NCBI GenBank assembly: GCA_002083475.1
Contig: LWDI01000080.1
Span: 17,432-81,431, forward strand
DNA length: 64,000 nucleotides
From: Proteobacteria bacterium SG_bin5
GTDB lineage: Bacteria; Pseudomonadota; Alphaproteobacteria; Sphingomonadales; Sphingomonadaceae
Direction of reading: 5' to 3'
Shown: one piece after another, positions 18,350 to 27,263 of the stretch
Numbering within the stretch: position 1 is the stretch's first letter
Layout of the letters: the number at the start of each line of letters is the position of its first letter
The notes under the pieces: model-generated
Told to the model about the DNA's origin: nothing
What the model saw: the letters and a program-made list of their open reading frames with translations, nothing else
Database searches by the model: none
Position numbers and translations under genes: made by a program

Positions 18350-19051
18350 GTGTTGAAGACCGTAGTGGCGATCCGGCACATCGAATTCGAAGATCTGGGC
18401 TTCTTCGAGGCCCCGCTGAAAGCTGCCGGTTACAAGGTGCACTATTACGACGCGGGAAAGGACGATCTTTGGACGCTTGACCCGCTTCGCACTCCCCTGA
18501 TCGTCGTGCTCGGTGGACCGATGGGCGTCTATGAAGGTGACCGATATCCGTTCCTCAAGGAGGAACTGCAGATTATCCGGGATCGGATCGCGGTCGACAA
18601 GCCGATTCTCGGTATCTGTCTGGGCGCGCAGTTGATTGCTCACGCGCTCGGAGCCCGCGTCTATCCGGGCTCAGCCAAGGAGATCGGCCTGTCTCCGATC
18701 AAATTGACGGACGCGGGGCGGCTGTCCCCTTTGTCGGTTATCGCTCCTGAGCAGCCGGTGCTTCACTGGCATGGCGACACGTTTGATCTTCCCAGAGGAG
18801 CAACCTTGCTCGCGTCGACAGACGCATACCCCAATCAAGCGTTCGCCGTCGGCCGCAATATACTGGCGTTACAGTTCCATCTGGAGGCCGGTGCCAGCAT
18901 CGAAGAATGGATTGCCGGGCATTCCCGTGAACTGAGATCCGCCGGCATCGACCGTGACGATCTTCAACGTCGGGTGTGCAAGGCGGCGCCGGGCCTGAAC
19001 GGGGTTGCGACACAGGTTCTCACCGCTTGGCTTGCCAAGATCGACAACTGA
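18350..19051 (+). CDS. class I glutamine amidotransferase-like protein (GMP synthase N-domain type)
   Basis: A 233-residue protein. The nucleophile elbow GICLGAQLIAHALG holds the catalytic cysteine, and LQFHLEA holds the histidine/glutamate pair. It therefore has the complete class I amidotransferase triad without a synthetase domain. The GTG start is preceded by AAGGAG; a TTG follows directly. The fold is shared by gamma-glutamyl-peptide hydrolases. It is the first gene of a four-gene run with a pyridoxal-kinase-like, an unknown and a MOSC protein. The preceding 229 bases hold no gene. Confidence 0.8.
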   Translation: MLKTVVAIRHIEFEDLGFFEAPLKAAGYKVHYYDAGKDDLWTLDPLRTPLIVVLGGPMGVYEGDRYPFLKEELQIIRDRIAVDKPILGICLGAQLIAHALGARVYPGSAKEIGLSPIKLTDAGRLSPLSVIAPEQPVLHWHGDTFDLPRGATLLASTDAYPNQAFAVGRNILALQFHLEAGASIEEWIAGHSRELRSAGIDRDDLQRRVCKAAPGLNGVATQVLTAWLAKIDN

Positions 19052-19064
19052 GACTGGCGGGCAA

Positions 19065-19919
19065 GTGGCTACGGTGAAGCGAATCATCTCCATTCAAAGC
19101 CACGTATTGCATGGCCATGTGGGCAACGCGGCCGCAGTGCCGGCGATGACGGCGCTGGGATGCAAGGTGACCGCGGTCCCGACCACGCTTCTGTCCAACC
19201 ATCCGCACTATCCGACAATGCGCGGCCAGATCCTGGACACGAATCTGGTGGCTGACCTCCTGACGGGCATCGAAGAACGCGGGCTGGTGGAAGATGCAGC
19301 CATGCTCGTCACAGGATATCTTGGCTCCGCCGAGAATGGGCTAACCGTCGCCGACTTCGTTGATAGGGCCAAGGCGCGCAACCCTGACTTACTGATCGTC
19401 TGCGATCCGGTGCTGGGTGACGAGGATCTCGGGCTCTTTACTGACCCACTGCTCATAGAGGTCTATCGCGAGCGGCTCATGCCGCAGTCCTGGCTCGTCA
19501 CCCCGAACAGGTGGGAAGCACAGCTTCTGGTTTCCGCCGACCCGCGCGGCGAGTTGGAACTTCTTCAGCAACTGCGCCTGACGGGGGCGACGAACGTAGT
19601 CGTGACCGGCGGCACCATCCAGCCCCGTCCGCTGCGGACGATCGGCTTAGACGGCGGGGGATGCTGGGCGATCGAAACACCGTGGCTGCCAGCGCGCGCC
19701 GCTGGAACGGGCGATTATTTCACGGGGGCCTTGGCGGGTGCAATCATGTCCGGAGAATCGATCAGGGCCGCAGCGGAACGCGCGGTCACAATGACCCATC
19801 GGCTGCTCGCTCGAACTTCGGCACTTCCCTGGTCGGAGTTGCCGATTGACGATTACCCGGCAGCGATAGAAGCCGATCCACGCTTTCGTGCGGTCTCCTT
19901 ATTCCAGGCTGCATCGTGA
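19065..19919 (+). CDS. pyridoxal kinase-like (PfkB/ribokinase superfamily)
   Basis: A 284-residue kinase. The start GTG at 19065 gives RIISIQSHVLHGHVGNAAAVPAM, the typical pyridoxal kinase opening. GTGDYFTGALAGAI near residue 215 is the anion-hole motif with the catalytic aspartate. The usual partner reaction is phosphorylation of pyridoxal or pyridoxamine to the 5'-phosphate using ATP. It starts 14 bases after the amidotransferase gene and its stop overlaps the next start (GTGA). Placement in a mobile-looking region beside a MOSC protein suggests a specialised role rather than housekeeping B6 salvage. Confidence 0.82.
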   Translation: MATVKRIISIQSHVLHGHVGNAAAVPAMTALGCKVTAVPTTLLSNHPHYPTMRGQILDTNLVADLLTGIEERGLVEDAAMLVTGYLGSAENGLTVADFVDRAKARNPDLLIVCDPVLGDEDLGLFTDPLLIEVYRERLMPQSWLVTPNRWEAQLLVSADPRGELELLQQLRLTGATNVVVTGGTIQPRPLRTIGLDGGGCWAIETPWLPARAAGTGDYFTGALAGAIMSGESIRAAAERAVTMTHRLLARTSALPWSELPIDDYPAAIEADPRFRAVSLFQAAS

Positions 19920-20200
19920 TCCGCTTCAGCATCGACGTCGCGAAGCACGGAAAGAAATGGTGCACCGTCATCGTGGAGGCTTCGGATGCCAATGGCATCC
20001 TGAAAGATGTCCTCGGCCAATTTGCCGAGGACCAAGGCTATAGGCACACGATCTGGCGTGAACGCGAAGCCAGACGCATTGTCGAGGTCACCGATCAGGC
20101 GAGGATCATCGGCGCCACCTACGACCGCGAACGGATCGCTGCGGAGACGTTGTCCGATGGAGATACCGAAAACCTCGCTGCAGGTGGGTCCGACCAATGA
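19916..20200 (+). CDS. unknown 94-residue protein
   Basis: A small soluble protein, strongly charged and without transmembrane segments, beginning MIRFSIDVAKHGKKWCTVIVE. It starts at a GTG overlapping the kinase stop and ends overlapping the MOSC start (ATGA), which makes it very likely translated. No family is recognised. Its tight coupling points to an accessory of the kinase or MOSC protein. Confidence 0.6.
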   Translation: MIRFSIDVAKHGKKWCTVIVEASDANGILKDVLGQFAEDQGYRHTIWREREARRIVEVTDQARIIGATYDRERIAAETLSDGDTENLAAGGSDQ

Positions 20201-20883
20201 GCGTGTGGCCAATCAAGGGCCTGTGCGTTGGATCAGTGCGGCCACTTGGACCGAGCGCTGTTGCGAGTGGCATCATCAAGCAATCATCCGATCGACCGAT
20301 CCTGCTCACCAAGACCGGCTTCGTCGGGGACGAGCAGGGCGACAAGCGACACCATGGCGGCCCCGACAAGGCTGTGCACCATTACCCGCATGACCACTAC
20401 GCTGCCTGGACTGCCGATCTCGGCGAACACCCGCTGCTTCGTCGTCTAGGCGCGTTCGGGGAAAATATCTCCACCACTGGGCTGACCGAAGCAAACGTCG
20501 CCATTGGCGATCGTTTTCGCTTGGGCAGTGCGATCGTCGAGGTATCCCAGGGTCGCCAGCCATGTTTCCGGCTGAACCTCAGGTTTGAGATAGGCGATAT
20601 CGCGGTCAGAATGCAGCGCACCGGCCGCACGGGGTGGTATTATCGCGTCGTCGAAGAAGGATTAGTCGCGCCTGGCGATACACTTCGGCTTCTGGACCGC
20701 CAGACACCCGGCTGGACCATCGAGCGGCTACGCCGGATTCTTTACGTCGACATGCTCAATCAGGCGGAACTCCAAGAGGTTGCCGCCTTGGCGCACCTTC
20801 CGGAGCGCTGGCGCCGCACCGCTGAGCTTCGCCTTCGAACAGGGGTCGTCGAGGATTGGAAGCCTCGGCTCGACGGGCCGTGA
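20197..20883 (+). CDS. MOSC-domain protein (YiiM-like)
   Basis: A 228-residue MOSC protein. GFVGDEQGDKRHHGGPDKAVHHYPHDHY and QGRQPCFRLNLRF (the MOSC cysteine) match the YiiM/YuaD branch. The last ~60 residues (WTIERLRRILYVDML...) fit the 3-alpha domain that follows MOSC in this branch. YiiM uses molybdenum cofactor to reduce N-hydroxylated bases such as 6-hydroxylaminopurine. No molybdenum-cofactor genes are in the window. The substrate is inferred only from the family. Confidence 0.85.
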   Translation: MSVWPIKGLCVGSVRPLGPSAVASGIIKQSSDRPILLTKTGFVGDEQGDKRHHGGPDKAVHHYPHDHYAAWTADLGEHPLLRRLGAFGENISTTGLTEANVAIGDRFRLGSAIVEVSQGRQPCFRLNLRFEIGDIAVRMQRTGRTGWYYRVVEEGLVAPGDTLRLLDRQTPGWTIERLRRILYVDMLNQAELQEVAALAHLPERWRRTAELRLRTGVVEDWKPRLDGP

Positions 20884-20932
20884 TGCAAAGCCTGCTGACA
20901 AAGCATCGTACAAACTCAAGGAGTATCAATCA

Positions 20933-21115
20933 ATGAAACGGCTTTCCCAGTCTGCTATCGAGCGCGTCAACACGCCCCTGCACGAGGCGGATATATTCCT
21001 CTGCGGCCCGAAGCCGTTCCTCCGAGCGATAGTTAACGGGTTGCGCGGCATCGGCATTCCGGAAAACCAGGTGCATTTCGAGTTCTTTGGACCTGCTGAG
21101 GCGCTCTACGCTTGA
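20933..21115 (+). pseudogene. C-terminal fragment of a second flavohaemoglobin
   Basis: A 60-codon frame with its own ATG and AAGGAG site. Residues ~17-60 (ADIFLCGPKPFLRAIVNGLR... HFEFFGPAEAL) are the last part of a flavohaemoglobin NAD-binding domain; ~340 residues of the normal protein are missing. It is not a copy of the broken hmp at 12.4-13.6 kb (HFEYFGPADSDL there), so it came from another source. The first ~15 residues look like unrelated fused sequence. Best read as a recombination remnant, possibly still translated. Confidence 0.75.
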
Positions 21116-21190
21116 CCCGTTGATGATGATCAATCGGCGCTTATCCGCGTAGATCGATCACCCGATGTCTTGTCTGCGGCGGGCGGATCA

Positions 21191-21871
21191 TCATGCCGAC
21201 GTTCCATGCTCGAACACACGGGGTTGAGGCCGGATGAAGTTTCGCCAGGTCGCCTCCTGCTCCTGCAAACCGGCTTCCTCATGCTCTGCGCAGTTGAGCC
21301 GGAGATGGCGATCGCCGAAGGGCGCATCGACAAAGGCGCAATGGTGAGGATTGAGCCTATCCTCGTGGACGTACGGGCGAAAGAACCGGCAACTCACGCA
21401 CATCCGCTGCCAAGGGATGTCGCCGGTGGTCTGGAGTGACCGGATCACCTTCACCAATGCCCGAAGCAAAGCGGCCTGTTCGTCGGCTTCCAATGTCTCG
21501 ACTGCCTCAGCCAGGAAGATCGGCCATTCCCGGGTTCGATCGGCGGCCGCCTCACCCTCCGGCGAGAGAACAAGGTTGATCGAGCGACGATCCGGTCCTG
21601 GTTCCTTGACCACAAGCCCCTTGGCAACCAGCGAGTTCATCGCTTCGCTGGCGGTGGGCGCGGAGATACCAAGCAGTTTCGCTACTGCCGCCAGCCGCAT
21701 CCCACCGGGTGCATCGCGAAGCATACCAAGCGCATTTCCCTGCGTCGGGGTGAGTCCGGCCGACCCGGCACCCTTCCAGGCGTGGCTACGCAGGAGCAAG
21801 CCAATCTTGGTGAGACCAGCGGTTACTCGCCGCGAGATCGGTTCGGATATCGAGTCAAAAATCGCCGACAA
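21191..21871 (-). CDS. MarR-family regulator with C-terminal Cys/His cluster
   Basis: A 226-residue protein beginning at a TTG preceded by AGGAG. Residues ~20-140 form a MarR winged helix (LAAVAKLLGISAPTASEAMN, wing GPDRRSINLVLSPEG). The added tail holds CVSC...HEDRLNPHHC...LNC..H, four cysteines and several histidines within ~40 residues, which suggests a bound metal or iron-sulfur cluster as the sensor. It is divergent from a secreted-protein gene and thioredoxin-like gene, and its promoter region carries a duplicated 16-base word, so it probably autoregulates and controls the divergent genes. Confidence 0.82.
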   Translation of the reverse strand: MSAIFDSISEPISRRVTAGLTKIGLLLRSHAWKGAGSAGLTPTQGNALGMLRDAPGGMRLAAVAKLLGISAPTASEAMNSLVAKGLVVKEPGPDRRSINLVLSPEGEAAADRTREWPIFLAEAVETLEADEQAALLRALVKVIRSLQTTGDIPWQRMCVSCRFFRPYVHEDRLNPHHCAFVDAPFGDRHLRLNCAEHEEAGLQEQEATWRNFIRPQPRVFEHGTSA

Positions 21872-21879
21872 AAGTTCGG

Positions 21880-21937
21880 ACTCCTAACATTCTCTTGACG
21901 GGTCGCGCTGCGATATTTAGCACTCCTAACACTCTCT
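21880..21937. promoter_or_regulatory. direct repeat, candidate MarR operator pair
   Basis: ACTCCTAACATTCTCT at 21880-21895 recurs with one mismatch at 21922-21937, 42 bases (about four helix turns) apart. On the minus strand copy 1 contains the AGGAG that serves the MarR gene. A TTGACG box (21895-21900) lies between the copies. Confidence 0.5.
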
Positions 21938-21975
21938 GTCGATTCAATCGGTTTCGACACCAACAGGAGGATGAG

Positions 21976-22719
21976 ATGAGCATATATTCGAAAAGGCTGA
22001 CGCTGTTGAGCTGCGCTGGCGCGCTCCTCGCGCTGTCAGCCGGCGCGGCCGCACACGACATCAATGCGAAGCCGGGCAACACCAATTCGACGAGCTTCGA
22101 CATCGTGCATACGGAGATCGTGCGGTCGGGGACCGACCTGATCTTCCGGATGGCGGTGAGCGGCAAGGCAGGCGCGTCAAGGCCGTCGAAGTCCGGCAAG
22201 TTGGCCGGTTCCACCGTCTATTCCTATGTCTGGCCGACCAGCATCAATTCAAGCGCGGTCGGCTTTGATGCCGATCAGGGAATTTTGGCGTTCGCCGTCA
22301 CATCGCATCCGGATTTCGACGACACGCCGCTCTATGATGAGAATGGTGACGGCGACAAGACGAACGATGGCGACCTTTGGCACAGCCATTGGGTCGTGCT
22401 GGTTCCGGATGATGCCTGTGGAAAGGGATCGCTGAAGATCCGCGACATCCCGGAGGGGACCAAACCCCGGCTCCCAGCCACCTGGCCAGGCCTGCCGATC
22501 CTGATCGACAGCCCCGAGCTTACTCCGCGCATTGCCGGCAAACAGGTGTCAGTCCGGGTGCCAGCCGCGACGCTCGGGCATACGGCCGGCGTGAAATTCG
22601 ACGGCGTCACGGCCGGCCTCAGGATCAACGCTTCGGTGCATGCACCGCTGGTATGCGTGGCCGATGTGTTCGACGTCGCCAGTGGCGACCTCAGTCTGCC
22701 CGGCCGCATTATGAGATAG
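21976..22719 (+). CDS. secreted protein of unknown function with acidic calcium-like loop
   Basis: A 247-residue exported protein. The signal peptide ends near AAA-HD (residue ~25). DENGDGDKTNDGD is an Asp/Asn-rich loop of the kind that binds calcium, and two widely spaced cysteines (DDACGKG, LVCVADV) could form a disulfide. Otherwise the domain is beta-rich and not recognised. A CAGGAGG box precedes the ATG. It is divergent from the MarR gene and 88 bases upstream of the thioredoxin-fold gene; likely one operon. Confidence 0.7.
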   Translation: MSIYSKRLTLLSCAGALLALSAGAAAHDINAKPGNTNSTSFDIVHTEIVRSGTDLIFRMAVSGKAGASRPSKSGKLAGSTVYSYVWPTSINSSAVGFDADQGILAFAVTSHPDFDDTPLYDENGDGDKTNDGDLWHSHWVVLVPDDACGKGSLKIRDIPEGTKPRLPATWPGLPILIDSPELTPRIAGKQVSVRVPAATLGHTAGVKFDGVTAGLRINASVHAPLVCVADVFDVASGDLSLPGRIMR

Positions 22720-22807
22720 GCGTACCGCCCTCGGTTCAGCCTGAACCAATCGGGAGCGGCTGCGCCTGGGCGGCCCCTTCCGCGCTTTCCGCTCAAAGGA
22801 ATCCGAT

Positions 22808-23350
22808 ATGGATACTATGCACCTAGCCCCGGAATGGGATTGTTCCGCCTGGCTCAACACGGATGCGCCGTTGGCGTTGGCATCGTTTCGCGGCCGCCCG
22901 GTCGTTGCCGCTGCATTCCAGATGCTATGCCCAGGATGTGTCGCCGAAACCATCCCGCAGCTCAATCGGGTGGAACAGCTTTTCAGCAAGGATCAGGTCG
23001 CTGTCCTCGGTCTGCACAGCGTTTTCGAGCATCACGACGCCATGGGAGAAGCAGGCTTGCGTGCTTTTCTGCACGAATATGCAGTGCGATTTCCGGTGGG
23101 GATCGATCGGCATTTGGTAGGCGACCCTGTGCCGGTGACGATGCGAACATACCAGTTTCGCGGCACGCCGACGCTGATGCTGATCGACTCCAACGGACGG
23201 CTTCGGCGTCAGCACTTCGGCCGTCTCTCCGATCTTCAACTCGGGGCCGAGATCATGGCGTTGATCCGAGACATACCTGTCTCTGCCTTAGCAGGCGACG
23301 AGCCTCCCGGGTCGCCGGCCCGTTGCGAGTTGGGTACGGCATCGTGCTGA
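22808..23350 (+). CDS. thioredoxin-fold (TlpA/AhpC-like) protein
   Basis: A 180-residue thioredoxin-fold protein with redox motif MLCPGC (CxxC) after VVAAAFQ, a cis-proline region FRGTPTLMLID and a trailing LRRQHFGRLSD. This is the TlpA/peroxiredoxin-like layout. No clear signal peptide is visible, so a cytosolic location is likely. The two extra C-terminal cysteines (ARCELGTASC) are unusual. It follows the secreted protein and is convergent with a LysR gene. Confidence 0.75.
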   Translation: MDTMHLAPEWDCSAWLNTDAPLALASFRGRPVVAAAFQMLCPGCVAETIPQLNRVEQLFSKDQVAVLGLHSVFEHHDAMGEAGLRAFLHEYAVRFPVGIDRHLVGDPVPVTMRTYQFRGTPTLMLIDSNGRLRRQHFGRLSDLQLGAEIMALIRDIPVSALAGDEPPGSPARCELGTASC

Positions 23351-23416
23351 AGATAGCGCCAAGATACGGAACACTGGCCTCGTTGAGCTGCTCTTTCCAT
23401 ACCCAGGAACCGAACT

Positions 23417-24298
23417 TCAGCGAAACCTGTCCCGCAGGATGTTGCCGAACGCGACTGCAGCAGGCGACCGCGCCGCCGTAGAGGGCAGTAAGAGCTGGAT
23501 GTCCCGGATCGGCGGAGCGGGATCGAGTTGCCGAAACACCACTCCACTCTGAGCGGGAGTGGCATCGATCGGGGATCCCGGCATCACCGAGATGCAAAGC
23601 CCCGTCTCGACCAGCTTCAGTATAGATGCGAAAGTGTTCAGTTCGATGATCCGATGCGGAGAGAGTTCCTGCACCTCGAAGAAGCGATCCAACGCCTGGC
23701 GCGTGCCATAGTCCGTGGTCAGCAGCGCAAGGGCTTCATCGGCAAGGGCGTGTAGTGAAATGCTTTCGAGTGAGGCGAACGGGTGATCCTTCGAACAGGC
23801 GAGCATCAGCCGATCTTTGTAGAGAAGCTGCATTGATAACGGCACTTCGATGGGACCGAAGGCGACGCCGAGATCCAGCGTACCGTCCGCCACTCCCGCT
23901 ATGATCTCGCTATTGGCCCACTCCAGTGCTGTGACGTCGATTGCAGGGTGTTCTTGCAGAAACGACGCCAGCACGGGCGTCAGATGTAAAGCGTTGAAGC
24001 TCTGCGTGACAGCGAGGCGCAACTTGCCGCGTTGCAGACCACGGAATGCATCGACAGCCTCACGCAGGCGGCCGGCACTATCGAGCGTACGCCTGGCATG
24101 TTCGACCACCAGTTGTCCGCCCTGGGTGACAGCGACACGATGTGGCGTCCGCGCGAACAGTTGTATCCCAAGCTCTTCTTCGAGCTGACGGATCTGCTGC
24201 GACAAGGCGGGCTGTGAGACGTTCAGATCGCGTGCGGCTGCAGTGAAGCTGAGCCGGTCGGCGACTGCCACCAAATAGCGCATGGTTCGAAGTTCCAT
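23417..24298 (-). CDS. LysR-family regulator
   Basis: A 293-residue LysR protein: HTH at residues 1-60 (FTAAARDLNVSQPALSQQIR), then the effector domain resembling the CynR/CbbR/BenM branch (TQSFNALHLTPVLASF). It is divergent from the DapA-like/aldolase genes with a ~165-base gap, the classical layout for control of a divergent catabolic operon. Confidence 0.88.
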   Translation of the reverse strand: MELRTMRYLVAVADRLSFTAAARDLNVSQPALSQQIRQLEEELGIQLFARTPHRVAVTQGGQLVVEHARRTLDSAGRLREAVDAFRGLQRGKLRLAVTQSFNALHLTPVLASFLQEHPAIDVTALEWANSEIIAGVADGTLDLGVAFGPIEVPLSMQLLYKDRLMLACSKDHPFASLESISLHALADEALALLTTDYGTRQALDRFFEVQELSPHRIIELNTFASILKLVETGLCISVMPGSPIDATPAQSGVVFRQLDPAPPIRDIQLLLPSTAARSPAAVAFGNILRDRFR

Positions 24299-24462
24299 GG
24301 CAATAAGTATTGCTTATCTTAGAAAGAAGATCAAGGTATTGGCCTTATATTACCGTCCGCGCGACAACGCTCGGGACACCACGAGCAAATGCCGTGGCGG
24401 TCAGAGCCAGTTCAAACCAGCCATTTCGTTTACGAAAAAGGCGCAAACCGCGGAGATTGCCA

Positions 24463-25347
24463 ATGCAACGTGCCCCCATTCACGGCATTATCGCCTATCC
24501 GGTCACACCATTCCTCGCCGACGGCTCCCGCATCGATGAGCCCGCATTCCATAAGGTTCTCCAGGCGCTTCTGGCGACCGATCCCGCCGCCATCGCTATC
24601 CTCGGGAGCGCCGGCGAGAGCGCCTATCTTCGGGAAGAGGAATGGCGCCGGGCGGTCGAGTTGGGGGCCGAAGCAGTCGCCGGCTCGGTTCCGCTGATCG
24701 TCGGCATCAGCGAGCTTACCACCGATGCGGCGGTCGCCAAGGCGCGGTTCGCCGAACAAGCCGGTGTCGACCGCCTGATGGTCATTCCCATCTCCTACTG
24801 GAAGCTCGACCAATCTGAGATCTTCGGCCATTTTCAGGCGATCGCCGAGGCGACCACGCTCCCGATCATGGTCTATAACAATCCAGCCACCAGTGGCGTC
24901 GACATGCCCCCCGAACTGATGGTGCGCATGGTCCGGGAGATCGAAGGGGTCGACCTAATCAAGGAGAGCAGCGGCGATCTTCACCGAATGCATGCCATTC
25001 ACGAACTGTCGAACGGAACGATCCCCTTCTATAACGGTGCCAACCATCTGGCGCTCGAGGCTCTGGCGGCCGGCGCGGCAGGATGGTGCACCGCTGCACC
25101 GAACCTGCTCGGCAAGGATCCTGCCCGCCTCTTCTCCCACGTCGCGGCGGGCGAGTTGGGACAAGCACGGGAACTCTTCTACAAGCTTCTCCCAGTCCTC
25201 CGCTTCATCGTGCACGGCGGCCTGCCGACCACGGTGAAGGCGGGATTGCGTCTCAAGGGGCTGGAAGCGGGCGATCCGCGACGGCCGCTTCTGCCGCTCG
25301 GCGGCGACCGCCTGGAACAACTGCGCAAGCTACTGGCAGCAATCTAA
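24463..25347 (+). CDS. dihydrodipicolinate synthase family aldolase
   Basis: A 294-residue (beta/alpha)8 class I aldolase. Schiff-base lysine Lys167 in DLIKESSGD, Tyr138 in MVYNNPA, and a GSAGES loop at ~48-53 in place of the GTTGE of DapA. The family includes lyases of keto-sugar acids and aromatic-pathway intermediates. It is unlikely to be the housekeeping DapA given its place beside a class II aldolase and a LysR regulator. A GGAG site precedes the ATG. Confidence 0.85.
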   Translation: MQRAPIHGIIAYPVTPFLADGSRIDEPAFHKVLQALLATDPAAIAILGSAGESAYLREEEWRRAVELGAEAVAGSVPLIVGISELTTDAAVAKARFAEQAGVDRLMVIPISYWKLDQSEIFGHFQAIAEATTLPIMVYNNPATSGVDMPPELMVRMVREIEGVDLIKESSGDLHRMHAIHELSNGTIPFYNGANHLALEALAAGAAGWCTAAPNLLGKDPARLFSHVAAGELGQARELFYKLLPVLRFIVHGGLPTTVKAGLRLKGLEAGDPRRPLLPLGGDRLEQLRKLLAAI

Positions 25348-25422
25348 GCAATTTTCCTCCCGTTCTCCGAATGGGGACCGAGGGCTTCCCATCGAATACC
25401 ACTAATCGAGGAGTATCCGACC

Positions 25423-26202
25423 ATGACTACGATGACGGCATCGAAGGACGAACTCATCCGCCTCGCCGAAAACCGGATGAAGACCTCCCTTGTCGAGAAC
25501 CGCTGGACCGATCGCCAGAAGCTGGCGCTCACCTGCCGGATCCTGTTCGAAGGAGGACATGACTCAGGTCTGGCAGGGCAGATCACCTGCCGCGCGGAGC
25601 AGGCGGGAACCTACTACACCCAGCGGCTTGGACTTGGGTTCGACGAAATCAGCGCCCAGAACCTTCTGCTCGTGGACGAGGATCTCAACGTCCTCGATGG
25701 TCCCGGCATGGCGAATCCGGCCAACCGCTTTCATAGCTGGCTTTATCGCGCGCGACCGGACGTGAATTGCATTATTCACACCCACCCACTCCACATCGCC
25801 GCCCTCTCTACGCTCGAAGTTCCTCTGGAGGTCTCTCATATGGACCTCTGCCCGCTCTACGATGACGTCGCTTTTCTCGAAAAGTGGCCGGGGGTGCCTG
25901 TCGGCAACGAGGAGGGGGAAATCATCGCGACTGCGATTGGTGACAAGAAGGCCATCCTTCTGTCGCATCATGGCCAACTCATCGCCGGCGCCTCGATCGA
26001 GGAGGCATGTGTGCTGGCGATGCTGATAGAACGCGCCGCGAAGATGCAGCTTCTCGCAATGGCCGCCGGAGAGATCAAATCGATCCCGGAAGCGTTGGCA
26101 CGCGAGGCGCACGACTGGATATCCAAGCCCAAGCGCCACAGCGCGGCCTTCGACTATTATTCGCGCCGGATAATGGATCGTCACAACGACTGTCTGCTTT
26201 AA
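25423..26202 (+). CDS. class II aldolase/adducin family protein
   Basis: A 259-residue class II aldolase/adducin domain. The metal histidines are in IIHTHPLH and in LSHHGQLI; the early GGHDSGLAGQITCR stretch matches the family's phosphate/substrate loop. Substrates range from L-fuculose-phosphate to pathway intermediates of aromatic side chains. AGGAG precedes the ATG, and it lies 75 bases after the DapA-like gene, so the two probably act in sequence in one catabolic route. Confidence 0.85.
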   Translation: MTTMTASKDELIRLAENRMKTSLVENRWTDRQKLALTCRILFEGGHDSGLAGQITCRAEQAGTYYTQRLGLGFDEISAQNLLLVDEDLNVLDGPGMANPANRFHSWLYRARPDVNCIIHTHPLHIAALSTLEVPLEVSHMDLCPLYDDVAFLEKWPGVPVGNEEGEIIATAIGDKKAILLSHHGQLIAGASIEEACVLAMLIERAAKMQLLAMAAGEIKSIPEALAREAHDWISKPKRHSAAFDYYSRRIMDRHNDCLL

Positions 26203-26313
26203 GCATAGTCAACGACAGGTCTTTGCTCGGCAATCTTCAGGAAAGTCTCTATCGATTCGGGCAGCACGTGCTTAGGAAGTTAAACAGGGTTACGCTCAGG
26301 AAGGCGCGGCGAG

Positions 26314-27237
26314 ATGTTTGACATCCGCCAGCTTCGCTATGCACTTGCCGCCGCTGACCATGGCAGCTTCTATCGTGCGGCCCGCGCACTCAATGTAGAA
26401 CAATCCACGCTTAGCAGGAACATCCTACGCCTGGAGCGGGTAATCGGTGCCCAGTTGTTCAACCGCTCCCGAGCTGGAGTTGTAACAACAATCGCCGGTG
26501 CCCGCTTCCTTCGCAGCGCTCGGGCTATGGTCGTCAATGCCGATCGCATGGTGGCGACAATGCGAGCAGTTGGCCAAGGTCGTGCGGGCTCTTTGACGAT
26601 CGGTCACAATAGCTCGGTCTCGGCAGGCAATCTGCGTGCGACGATCTTGGCATGGCAGAAAGACTACCCCGAGGTTGATTTTGAAAACGTAGAGACGGAC
26701 CGAGAGGCATTGCTTGCCGGGCTGGACAACGGCGAGATCGATATTGCCATTCTGATAGGTGAAGCCAGCCATAACGGCTATCGGCGCGAATTGTTCTGGA
26801 GCGAGCGCGTGCTGGTTGCGCTGCCCTCTAGCCATCCCTTAGCCGAGCGCGAGTTGATCCACTGGACCGATCTGCGCGGTGAGCGCTTCCTGCTATCCGC
26901 AACTGGCCCTGGTCCAGAAATTCGCGACATGCTTCTCGGCCGCTTATCGGTGGCGGGGATGCAGCCCGACGTAAGAATGCATCGCTCCAGCCGGGAGACG
27001 ATTCTGGGAGTGCTGGGCGATGGCCTCGGACTCACAGTCATATGCGAGGGCAGCACTGGGGCGCGCTATCCTGATGTGGTCTACCGGCCTATTCATAGCG
27101 AACAGGGACCGATGCTGGTCGGCTATTCGGGCTATTGGTACGACAACAACGGCAATCCAGCGCTTCAGCGTTTTCTTAAGTTCATCAAGACGCGCCACGC
27201 GCTATTCTTTAACATCCATACCAATACAATAGAATAG
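26314..27237 (+). CDS. LysR-family regulator at the edge of the conjugation module
   Basis: A 307-residue LysR protein (HTH FYRAARALNVEQSTLSRNIL, effector domain to ~290). It sits next to the EexN-like gene and the end of the trb operon. LysR genes are often found in this slot in Trb-type elements, so it may belong to the element rather than to the aldolase pair. The target is unknown. Confidence 0.85.
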   Translation: MFDIRQLRYALAAADHGSFYRAARALNVEQSTLSRNILRLERVIGAQLFNRSRAGVVTTIAGARFLRSARAMVVNADRMVATMRAVGQGRAGSLTIGHNSSVSAGNLRATILAWQKDYPEVDFENVETDREALLAGLDNGEIDIAILIGEASHNGYRRELFWSERVLVALPSSHPLAERELIHWTDLRGERFLLSATGPGPEIRDMLLGRLSVAGMQPDVRMHRSSRETILGVLGDGLGLTVICEGSTGARYPDVVYRPIHSEQGPMLVGYSGYWYDNNGNPALQRFLKFIKTRHALFFNIHTNTIE

Positions 27238-27263
27238 ATTCATTTTTGATCGGAACCCCCATC

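Noticed and set aside
24463..25347. Calling the DapA-like gene the housekeeping lysine-biosynthesis dapA.
   Set aside because: The active-site loop differs (GSAGES), and it sits with a class II aldolase and LysR genes in a catabolic-looking operon.
13600..27237. A search by eye for a second copy of the tRNA 3' end (gactggattcgaaccag) as the left attachment site.
   Set aside because: No copy was seen anywhere left of 63.9 kb, so the left boundary is left open rather than invented.
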